NCBI RefSeq assembly: GCF_000235405.2
Contig: NC_017095.1
Coordinates: forward strand, 1 to 64,000
Direction: 5' to 3'
DNA: 64,000 bases
Source of the DNA: Fervidobacterium pennivorans DSM 9078
Lineage (GTDB): Bacteria; Thermotogota; Thermotogae; Thermotogales; Fervidobacteriaceae
The position numbers and the translations under genes were made by a program. The notes beneath the pieces are model-generated. The model was not told where the DNA came from and did not search any database. It saw only the letters and a program-made list of their open reading frames with translations. Below, one piece after another: positions 9,570-16,314 of the stretch. Every line of letters starts with the position of its first letter. Position 1 is the first letter of the stretch.

Positions 9570-9599
9570 TTGATTTCTTCGCATATTTTGTGGTATAAT
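9570..9599 (+). promoter_or_regulatory. Candidate promoter P2 upstream of HU
   Basis: TTGATT at 9570-9575, 18-bp spacer, perfect TATAAT at 9594-9599, preceded by TGG (extended -10 character). Confidence 0.65.
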
Positions 9600-9627
9600 C
9601 TGCATAGAATTAGTATTCATCATGGTC

Positions 9628-9657
9628 TTGACTTTAACTCATCGAAAGTGCTATTAT
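9628..9657 (+). promoter_or_regulatory. Candidate promoter P3 upstream of HU
   Basis: TTGACT at 9628-9633, 18-bp spacer, TATTAT at 9652-9657. It is the promoter nearest the HU start at 9699. The three elements together account for most of the 303-bp gap 9396-9698. Confidence 0.55.
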
Positions 9658-9698
9658 ATATTTGATTTTCCACACCATCATGAGAAGGAGGGGGATTT

Positions 9699-9974
9699 AT
9701 GAACAAAAAAGAACTTGTCAACGCGGTAGCTGAAAAAACACAACTCAAGAAAAAAGACGTAAAACTCGTTATTGACACACTCTTTGAAACGATAGCAGCA
9801 GCTCTCGAAAAAGGCGAAAAAGTTCAGCTTGTCGACTTTGGTACATTTGAAGTTAAGAAGATGGAAGGCAGAACAGGCGTCAACCCAAGAACAAAAGCGA
9901 AGATTAAGATTCCTGCAAGAAAAGTTCCAAAATTCAGACCTGGAAAAGTTCTCAAGACAAGAGTCAACAAATAA
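9699..9974 (+). CDS. hup: DNA-binding protein HU
   Basis: A 91-residue histone-like protein that bends and compacts DNA as a dimer. The family pattern is complete: an N-terminal helical dimer core beginning MNKKELVNAVAEK, then VQLVDFGTFEVKK, then the arm with VNPRTKAKIKIPA and the conserved PKFRPGK near residue 80. AAGGAGGGGG precedes the ATG. It is a monocistronic unit with three candidate promoters and a strong terminator, which fits high and growth-dependent expression. Confidence 0.96.
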   Translation: MNKKELVNAVAEKTQLKKKDVKLVIDTLFETIAAALEKGEKVQLVDFGTFEVKKMEGRTGVNPRTKAKIKIPARKVPKFRPGKVLKTRVNK

Positions 9975-9990
9975 TTGTAAAAGCACAATC

Positions 9991-10019
9991 AAAAGTCGGG
10001 GCTTTGCCCCGACTTTTTT
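9991..10019. terminator. Bidirectional terminator between HU and the HD-GYP gene
   Basis: AAAAGTCGGGGC and its complement around a TTT loop, with T runs on both strands. It serves HU on the plus strand and the convergent HD-GYP gene on the minus strand. Confidence 0.88.
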
Positions 10020-10035
10020 GTTTTTGACCTATCTT

Positions 10036-11298
10036 TTAATTCTCGCTGAGTTCTTTAACACTCTCAAGTAATTTTTCAAAAACTTCTTTTGAAAATTTTC
10101 CTTTTTCCACGTCGGCTTCAATTATTTTCAGAACTTCTCCGAAGTCCCATGCTTCTTTATACGTTCTTTTGGATGAGAGTGCATCGAATACATCTGCGAT
10201 ACCAATAATCTTTCCGAATAAGGATATCTCTTCGCCTTTTTTCCCATAAGGGTATCCACTTCCATCGAGCCTTTCATGATGTTCTAAAGCGCCTTTGAGT
10301 ATGTCTTCGTCAACGTATTTGACTTGAGATAATATTTCTGCACCATAAACCGTGTGGTTTTTTATTATTTTGTACTCCTCATCAGTAAGTTTCCCTGGTT
10401 TCAGTAATATGCTATCAGGGATACCTATCTTCCCAACATCGTGTAATATAGCTGAGAACTCAAGCTTTTCTAATTCTTGTTGGCTAAGTCCCATTCTTTT
10501 ACCAATTTCCACAGATATCCTCGCTACGTTTTTCGAGTGTTGGTGTGTGTAATTATCACGCTTATCTATCGCGGTTGCTATTGCTAAGAGGATCTTCTTA
10601 AATGATTCAGAAAACTTTTCATATCTCCATGCGCTAAGAAGTTTTCGTCCAATCAATTTGGCGAAAAGCTCTACCGTTTCAGCATCTTCCTCGGAAAAAC
10701 CACCATCTTTGTTTAGCACCTCTATAACACCTATCTTTTCATCCTCTACCCAGATGGGTGAACCAACTATGTTTTTTGTTTTAAATTTTGCTACTTTATC
10801 GACGCCCTTAAAATGAACGGGATTTGTTTCCAAGTCGTTAAAAACAAGAGCTTTTCCTTCTAGAAAAATCTTCCCTGCGATCGATTCCATAGGAACAGGT
10901 ATACTTTCAATCTTACCACTCGCTTTCCCAACGGTCACAAGAAACCGCAGATGGTCAGCCTCGTACATAAGAATAGAAGCGGCTTCAGCGTTGATTATGG
11001 TGCATATTTCCTGCTGGATATCTTTTAAAAGCTCGTTCAACCTCAGGTTGCTGTTTAGCTTAGCTGCGATGTACACAACTTGGTCACGCAAGCTCGCAGG
11101 GTTAATCTTTACACCATGTTCAATCATCTCTGCAAGCCTTTTTAAAAAGTTTTGAGAGTAGTTGCCGAGCACATAGAATTCTATATCTTCGACAACCACT
11201 TTGTTTTTAGATACCCTTCCTACTAAACGTCCGTTGTACTTATACCCACAAAGCCAAGTTGGAGCTTCTACAAGTTTCTCTTTATTAAGATTAGACAA
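10036..11298 (-). CDS. GAF domain HD-GYP protein, predicted cyclic-di-GMP phosphodiesterase
   Basis: This 420-residue cytoplasmic signalling protein probably hydrolyses cyclic-di-GMP. A short N-terminal module (1-80) is followed by a GAF sensor domain at about 85-220. A complete HD-GYP domain occupies about 235-410. It has the HD dyad at residues 286-287 in LHDVGKIGIPD, the second histidine set in NHTVYGAEIL, HHERLDGSGYP at 340-350, and DVFDALSSKRTY. All metal ligands expected for an active enzyme are present. GGAGGC precedes the ATG. It lies 38 bp downstream of the FecR gene on the same strand and is probably the last gene of that operon. Confidence 0.9.
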   Translation of the reverse strand: MSNLNKEKLVEAPTWLCGYKYNGRLVGRVSKNKVVVEDIEFYVLGNYSQNFLKRLAEMIEHGVKINPASLRDQVVYIAAKLNSNLRLNELLKDIQQEICTIINAEAASILMYEADHLRFLVTVGKASGKIESIPVPMESIAGKIFLEGKALVFNDLETNPVHFKGVDKVAKFKTKNIVGSPIWVEDEKIGVIEVLNKDGGFSEEDAETVELFAKLIGRKLLSAWRYEKFSESFKKILLAIATAIDKRDNYTHQHSKNVARISVEIGKRMGLSQQELEKLEFSAILHDVGKIGIPDSILLKPGKLTDEEYKIIKNHTVYGAEILSQVKYVDEDILKGALEHHERLDGSGYPYGKKGEEISLFGKIIGIADVFDALSSKRTYKEAWDFGEVLKIIEADVEKGKFSKEVFEKLLESVKELSEN

Positions 11299-11336
11299 CG
11301 TTTGGCGCCTCCTTTTTGACGCTTAAAAACGATACC

Positions 11337-13505
11337 TTACCAGCTAATCTCACTACCGATATAGACACTCTGCACCCATTTTGTACCATCCCAATTGTAC
11401 ACAATACCTGCAACAAGGTTACGCTCCATAATTGGGTATGTAATTCTCAAGAACGATATAGTATCGCTGTCGAAGAACTCGCCGTTTGAAAATGGTGTTT
11501 GGTCGAAATAATATCCGTAGATAAATAGACCTGCCACAGCCCCTATCTGCGGTATTGTTATTCTAAACTCACCAAGTGCGTCCATGTCTCCACTGAAGTT
11601 ACCATAAATGTAAAATCTACCGGTAGCGATATCATGGTAGAAATTCAAACCTGCCAGGAAACCAAACGAGGTTTGAACATTATCCAGTGTTGGCAGTTCG
11701 TTTTTGGACTTTTGAATGGTGTAAATCCTGCCAAAGTGGAAGGGTCTAAAACCGTTCCAAGTTCCGTAACCACCGACGATGATATCTGCTATTCCTATCT
11801 TTCCACTCAAACCACCGAACGCACCAATACCGAACTTAGACATATCGGCTAACCATTGCGAACCAAATTCCAGACCAAAGTAGAAGTTGTTTAGTAGTGG
11901 GTATCTCAAAAATGCTGACAGTGAAAGATTTATTGGTGTATCATCAACTGTAGGTTTCGTATTTTCGTTGGTAACGTCAGTATCGTACAATGCGGCAATT
12001 CCCAAATCCATACCAAGAACTGCAGATTTCACCTCCATTTCACCTGCAAACACTGAGTCTGACTGAACAATTTCCGGCATCCAAAGTTTTGTAAGTTCGT
12101 AGGGAATATGCAAAAAGAGGGCAAAACTACCAAAGGCTATCTTGATATCAAAAGACTTAGCGTATGGTTTGAAATAATCCCTTACGGAAAAGCCCATACC
12201 TAATGAAATCGGAGGCATATTTCCATATCTCAAATAGAAATTTCCAAGATTCAAGGCAACGTGATTGATTGTTATCATGTTTATTATATCTGTGCTTGGA
12301 TTTTCAGAGGGTATACCATAGTACAAAGTTCCACCAACTTCGGTAGCGTAAGCGGTTAGTCCTATACCCAATGTGATGGGACCTATCGTAAATTCTGGAG
12401 AAATGCTGTAGACAATATATTTTTGGTTGTTTTTGATAGCTGTTTCAACACCGAGAGGTGGTATGTATGCCTTTGGTTGTGGTTCGGGTTGAGACTGAGG
12501 TTGTTGAATCTCTCCTGTTCTTGATGGCTTTTCTTCTTCCGGTTCTTCTGGAGTTTCTTCGAACAACTTTTCGATTTCTGGCATAATCTCTTTGAGAGGT
12601 TCTAAGGTAGTTGAGTCAAAGAGCTGAGAAATATCTTGGACAAGTTCAGTTCCAAGCTGGTAGATGAGTGTTTGACCTGCTGTTATCGGAAGCACAAAGT
12701 CATTTCCAAAGAAAGCAAATACCTCTCCACTCCAAACCTTTATAACCGGCTTGTCGTTGATAATTTCTACGCCAAATTCCGTTCCTCTCACACCAGCCGT
12801 GACACTACCTGCCTTAACTTCGAACGAAGAACCTGCCATCATTTTTTGAACAATGTTGTATGTTCCACCCTTTTGGATAACTATCGATACGAGAATCTTC
12901 CCTTCTTTTGATACTCTGAGTTTTTCAAAAAGAACCTGTGTGTTCTCAGTTATCTTTGTCATAGAACCGTCTGGAAATTTTACAACAACGTAAGATTTTT
13001 CCAATGTAAGAATCTCATCACCTTCTTGAATTACCATGTTTTTTGTTATTGATTCCCAAGTTGTTTTGTTAGATTTCTTTATCGCAACGCTTCCTCTGAA
13101 CGAGTCAATCTGAGCTTTCAACTGTTCTGAGAATTCACTCTCATCTTTTTCCGTTACTTTTATGGAAACTTCTTGAGTGAATATGCTCTTGTCTGTTGTC
13201 TCAGCTGTAAACGTTATTTTTATTTCACCTGCTCTCTTTGGAGCCAAATAGTTTAAGACTACTTTCCCGTTACCGGTCAGTCCTTTTGTTAATACTTCTG
13301 GCTTGTCGAATCCTCCAAGGTTCAATTTGGCTTTTAAAGTGTATTGAGCAGGTTTTCCGTCTTTGCCGGTCACTTCTACTGTAATCGGCAACTTTCCTCC
13401 GATGACAACAGTATCGCTTTGCAAATTGACTTTTAGTTCCGCGAATACCGAAATAGCAAAGAGTGTAAAAACTGCAAGAATAAGCATCCTGAAGATTTTC
13501 CTCAT
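11337..13505 (-). CDS. FecR-domain protein with a predicted C-terminal outer-membrane barrel
   Basis: This 722-residue exported protein begins with a signal peptide (1-22). A beta-sandwich-like region follows to about 120, then a FecR domain at about 133-265 (GSVAIKK, FPDGSMTKITENTQ, GTEFGVEI, WSGEVFAF). A proline- and glutamate-rich linker spans 315-350. The last 370 residues alternate aromatic and polar strands, repeat the pattern of barrel proteins and end in tryptophan, so I predict an outer-membrane beta barrel. FecR domains usually pass extracytoplasmic signals. An open frame extends 35 codons further upstream. I place the start at 13505 because that ATG has a GGGGGTG site and overlaps the upstream stop as ATGA. 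Confidence 0.85.
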   Translation of the reverse strand: MRKIFRMLILAVFTLFAISVFAELKVNLQSDTVVIGGKLPITVEVTGKDGKPAQYTLKAKLNLGGFDKPEVLTKGLTGNGKVVLNYLAPKRAGEIKITFTAETTDKSIFTQEVSIKVTEKDESEFSEQLKAQIDSFRGSVAIKKSNKTTWESITKNMVIQEGDEILTLEKSYVVVKFPDGSMTKITENTQVLFEKLRVSKEGKILVSIVIQKGGTYNIVQKMMAGSSFEVKAGSVTAGVRGTEFGVEIINDKPVIKVWSGEVFAFFGNDFVLPITAGQTLIYQLGTELVQDISQLFDSTTLEPLKEIMPEIEKLFEETPEEPEEEKPSRTGEIQQPQSQPEPQPKAYIPPLGVETAIKNNQKYIVYSISPEFTIGPITLGIGLTAYATEVGGTLYYGIPSENPSTDIINMITINHVALNLGNFYLRYGNMPPISLGMGFSVRDYFKPYAKSFDIKIAFGSFALFLHIPYELTKLWMPEIVQSDSVFAGEMEVKSAVLGMDLGIAALYDTDVTNENTKPTVDDTPINLSLSAFLRYPLLNNFYFGLEFGSQWLADMSKFGIGAFGGLSGKIGIADIIVGGYGTWNGFRPFHFGRIYTIQKSKNELPTLDNVQTSFGFLAGLNFYHDIATGRFYIYGNFSGDMDALGEFRITIPQIGAVAGLFIYGYYFDQTPFSNGEFFDSDTISFLRITYPIMERNLVAGIVYNWDGTKWVQSVYIGSEISW

Positions 13506-14140
13506 AACATCACCCCCATAAGTATCATCGTGGAAACTGTTGTTATGATGTAGCTCAGCATGTTGAATTTGGAGCCCCTTTTCTTGAACTTGAACACGGG
13601 AATCAAACAAAATAGTGCATAGATTATTAAAAACAATGGGTTAAGCAGATAAACGATAGGTGCTATCATTCGTAGTGCATATCCGATGTAGTCTCGTTGG
13701 TACTTACCATTGGATGTTATAAGGTGTACAAGTATACTTACAAAATACCCATTGAATATCATCACCGATAAGAGAACCACTAAAGTTCTTGGAAGAACAG
13801 GTTCCAAATGAGTTAACTGCGAGCTTATGAAAAGTAAAGATAACACATGTAACGATTGGTCAAAGAGATAATAATACCAAGTATTGCAAAATTTCTTTTT
13901 GCATAAGAATTTAAGTAAATCAATCAAAAAATGAATACCAGAAAGAAGACCAATCATGGTTAAACTCTTAATACTGAAATTTTTACCCACGATGAATAGA
14001 ACTTGAGAAAAAAATACTAAAACTGTGTGAAGTCCAAGAACTTTTAAGTCTTTCGACTTGTTAGTTGCTATATAACTTACTTGAAGAACGTAATCTCCAA
14101 AAAGGTGTCCCAGGAAAAGGTAAGGGAAGATAAGGTTCAT
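13502..14140 (-). CDS. DUF3307 family membrane protein
   Basis: A 212-residue integral membrane protein whose N-terminus (PYLFLGHLFGDYVLQ) is the DUF3307 signature, with six or seven hydrophobic segments. The function of the family is not known. The start has AGAGGTG and overlaps the upstream gene as ATGA. Its own stop overlaps the FecR gene in the same way. It therefore sits in the middle of a tightly coupled signalling operon, which suggests a membrane role in that pathway. Confidence 0.82.
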   Translation of the reverse strand: MNLIFPYLFLGHLFGDYVLQVSYIATNKSKDLKVLGLHTVLVFFSQVLFIVGKNFSIKSLTMIGLLSGIHFLIDLLKFLCKKKFCNTWYYYLFDQSLHVLSLLFISSQLTHLEPVLPRTLVVLLSVMIFNGYFVSILVHLITSNGKYQRDYIGYALRMIAPIVYLLNPLFLIIYALFCLIPVFKFKKRGSKFNMLSYIITTVSTMILMGVML

Positions 14141-15093
14141 TGTAATTCACCTCTGGAATCTATTACAGCTAAGTAACTATCTGGATATTTGCCTTGTAGT
14201 TTTGAGACATTCCACTTCAAAATTACAACATGTTCGGCAAAACCTATTGCTAAGGCTATTTTTGGAATTTCATACCCTTTCAATCCCTTTATACCAGAAC
14301 CATCTATAAACTCGTGATGATACAAACAAGAATCCAGAATAAAATGTGGAACATCCATTTCTTCGAGAATCTCATATCCTAAATCAACGTGTTTCAGAAA
14401 TTCCCTGTAATCTTCATTTGTGAAATCTCCGGTGAAAATCCTTACAAATAGTTCATCCCTTAAACCCACAAATCCAACATTGGCTATTCTTAGAGCAAAG
14501 TGCACCTCTTCGTGATTTAATTGTTCTATTTGTGCAATTCTCGATGCGATAGCTTCCATTCTATCTATGTCACTCTCATTTAATCGGACGCGTTTGTTCA
14601 GAGCAACGAACAATGTGTCAAGTGAACTTTTTAACAGTTGTTCTAGACGGTAGTTTATTATTATACTTTCAACAATGGAAACGAAAGAATCGTAAAATGC
14701 GAGCAAACCTAAGACTTCGTCGAACGTTAGAAAGCCGTGCAAAGTTATCGTCCCTAAATTACCGGAATTTTTGCTCACTATTGGTAATGAGGCATGATTA
14801 TTTTGAATATCCATTTGCAAGCTTGCTTCTGAATAAATAATTTTAACGTCTTTGTGTAGTTTCGATTTGAAGAAATCCTCAACTTTCTTTTTTACACTAT
14901 TTAAATCTTCCGCCTTTAACAGTTCGTGCACCATATCAAATAGTTTCTCATTTATTGGCAAACTATAATTCATCGCCAATTCATAAATCTCATCTTGAGT
15001 TGGTAAGTTGCCTGATATTTGAAATGTACCGTTGTTTTTCAGAACGAACTTAGTGTTGCTGAGTTCAATAATCAAATCATTGGAGCTTTTCAA
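14137..15093 (-). CDS. Degenerate HD-GYP protein, probably catalytically dead
   Basis: The C-terminal 140 residues align by eye with the HD-GYP protein at 10036. KHVDLGYEIL and HHEFIDGSG are kept, but the HD dyad of LHDVGKIG is replaced by IANVGFVG and the GYP triad by GIK. It therefore probably binds a ligand or partner rather than hydrolysing cyclic-di-GMP. The N-terminal half is unassigned. I prefer a TTG start at 15093, behind a GGGGGGA site. An ATG at 15108 in the same frame has no good ribosome site. An IS now ends 25 bp upstream, cutting the gene from its former operon partner, the cyclase at 16315. Confidence 0.75.
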   Translation of the reverse strand: MKSSNDLIIELSNTKFVLKNNGTFQISGNLPTQDEIYELAMNYSLPINEKLFDMVHELLKAEDLNSVKKKVEDFFKSKLHKDVKIIYSEASLQMDIQNNHASLPIVSKNSGNLGTITLHGFLTFDEVLGLLAFYDSFVSIVESIIINYRLEQLLKSSLDTLFVALNKRVRLNESDIDRMEAIASRIAQIEQLNHEEVHFALRIANVGFVGLRDELFVRIFTGDFTNEDYREFLKHVDLGYEILEEMDVPHFILDSCLYHHEFIDGSGIKGLKGYEIPKIALAIGFAEHVVILKWNVSKLQGKYPDSYLAVIDSRGELQ

Positions 15094-15109
15094 TATAATT
15101 CCCCCCATC

Positions 15110-15117
15110 TTCTTTGT
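15110..15117. repeat. Left flank of IS copy 1 (half of a split target duplication)
   Basis: TTCTTTGT. It does not match the right flank of the same IS but is the exact complement of 18242-18249. Confidence 0.9.
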
Positions 15118-16176
15118 GATAATGTTAACTAAAAGTATTGAAACTTTCCAAAAACCGCATTATCCTTATAAAGAGGGGACACCCCCCAACCAACTCTCGA
15201 CAAAGGAGGTATCCCGATATGAACAACTCAACGCTCTCTTGTCCAAAATGCGGTTCCACCAGCTTATACAAAAACGGTCATGACAAATACGGTAACCAAC
15301 AATTCCTTTGCAAACTCTGCCATCATTCTTTCAAACTCTCCCATTCTCAAAAACGCAAAAACTTCCCTTTCCCTTATCCCAAATGCACTTCTTGTGGTAA
15401 ATCTATGCAAATTTACAAAGTCCGTCGCTCTTTCGTTGTCTTCCGTTGTAGAGCTTGTCGTACCAAAGATAGAGTACCTTTTAACCTCCCCGAACCAGTC
15501 ACCCTTATTCCTGAGAAATTTAAATACTTCCGCTTCCCTATCTTTTTCGTCTTAAAGGCTTTCGTTTTGTATATGAAACACAATATGTCTTATCGCTCTC
15601 TTGCTCATTCTCTTAATATCAAAGTATCTCATGTCACCATATACAAATGGGTTATTAAATTGTGTACTTTATTCTCTGTACTTTTTCCAACATTTACCAT
15701 CGAAAATGTTTTCTCAGTTCATGCTGATGAAACTGTTCTTGTGTTCAAAGAACAAAAGTACTATGTTTGGCTATTAGTTGATCACGAAACTAACTTAATT
15801 CTTTGTTGGCATGTCTCAAAGTATCGTGATATGGGACAAGTCAAAGTATTGCTCGAGAAGTTCTTTGGTAATTCAAAACCTAGAAACATTGAACTTATTA
15901 CTGATGGACTTGGTGCATATGAAAGTGCAGTAAAGCTGTTGTTCAGAAATATCAATCACGTAGTGGTACCGCTCGGTAAAAACAATCAATGTGAATCTAA
16001 GTTTTCATTGTTGAAAGACTTTTTCCGACTCAAGCGAGGGCTGAAGAATACGAAGAACTTAGCGAAATATATTCAAGGATTTTGTGTAGTGAAGAATCTT
16101 TGGAAAACGCACAATGGCAATATCAATCGCATTCTTTCACAATTACACTCTTTCATCACTACAAGTTAACACTATC
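15118..16176 (+). mobile_element. IS1/IS6-like insertion sequence, copy 1
   Basis: A 1059-bp element present three times in the window. The ends are imperfect inverted repeats of the type GATAATGTTAACT / GATAGTGTTAACT. One transposase gene fills it, with a likely promoter TTGAAA (15138-15143), 17 bp, TATCCT (15161-15166). This copy differs from the other two by a single silent T-to-C change that I noticed near 15530. It lacks a direct target repeat, which is explained by inversion together with copy 2. Confidence 0.93.
15219..16169 (+). CDS. IS1/IS6-like transposase, copy 1
   Basis: A 316-residue DDE-type transposase. An N-terminal zinc ribbon (CPKCGS, then CKLC) and a second cysteine cluster (CTSCG, CRAC) precede a helix-turn-helix region (SYRSLAHSLNIKVSHVTIYKW). 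Catalytic candidates are D170 in HADET, D229 in ITDGLGAYES and E259 in NNQCESKF, spaced DD(29)E. This combination lies between classical IS1 and IS6 enzymes. The start at 15219 has a perfect AAAGGAGG site. An open frame 27 codons longer starts inside the promoter. Confidence 0.9.
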   Translation: MNNSTLSCPKCGSTSLYKNGHDKYGNQQFLCKLCHHSFKLSHSQKRKNFPFPYPKCTSCGKSMQIYKVRRSFVVFRCRACRTKDRVPFNLPEPVTLIPEKFKYFRFPIFFVLKAFVLYMKHNMSYRSLAHSLNIKVSHVTIYKWVIKLCTLFSVLFPTFTIENVFSVHADETVLVFKEQKYYVWLLVDHETNLILCWHVSKYRDMGQVKVLLEKFFGNSKPRNIELITDGLGAYESAVKLLFRNINHVVVPLGKNNQCESKFSLLKDFFRLKRGLKNTKNLAKYIQGFCVVKNLWKTHNGNINRILSQLHSFITTS

Positions 16177-16184
16177 ATGATTTT
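16177..16184. repeat. Right flank of IS copy 1 (half of a split target duplication)
   Basis: ATGATTTT, the exact complement of 19309-19316 at the far end of IS copy 2. Confidence 0.9.
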
Positions 16185-16244
16185 TTAAATTACTCAACGT
16201 TTTTGACGATCTCGTAGTCTAATTATTAGGGCCTTCTGCTAAAA

Positions 16245-16273
16245 ATTATACTAGATAAATTCTCTTTTTGAAA
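16245..16273 (-). promoter_or_regulatory. Candidate promoter now facing IS copy 1
   Basis: Read on the minus strand: TTTCAA, 17 bp, TATAAT. In the present order it fires into IS copy 1 and towards the degenerate HD-GYP gene. In the order before the inversion it would have faced the YjbQ gene at 19333. Confidence 0.5.
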
Positions 16274-16314
16274 CAACCAACTGACAATTTGAAGCAAAAA
16301 CAAAGGAGTGACGC

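Noticed and set aside
11337-13610. Longer FecR protein starting at 13610
   Set aside because: The extra 35 residues overlap the DUF3307 gene in another frame and precede an ordinary signal peptide. The start at 13505 has a ribosome site and an ATGA overlap.
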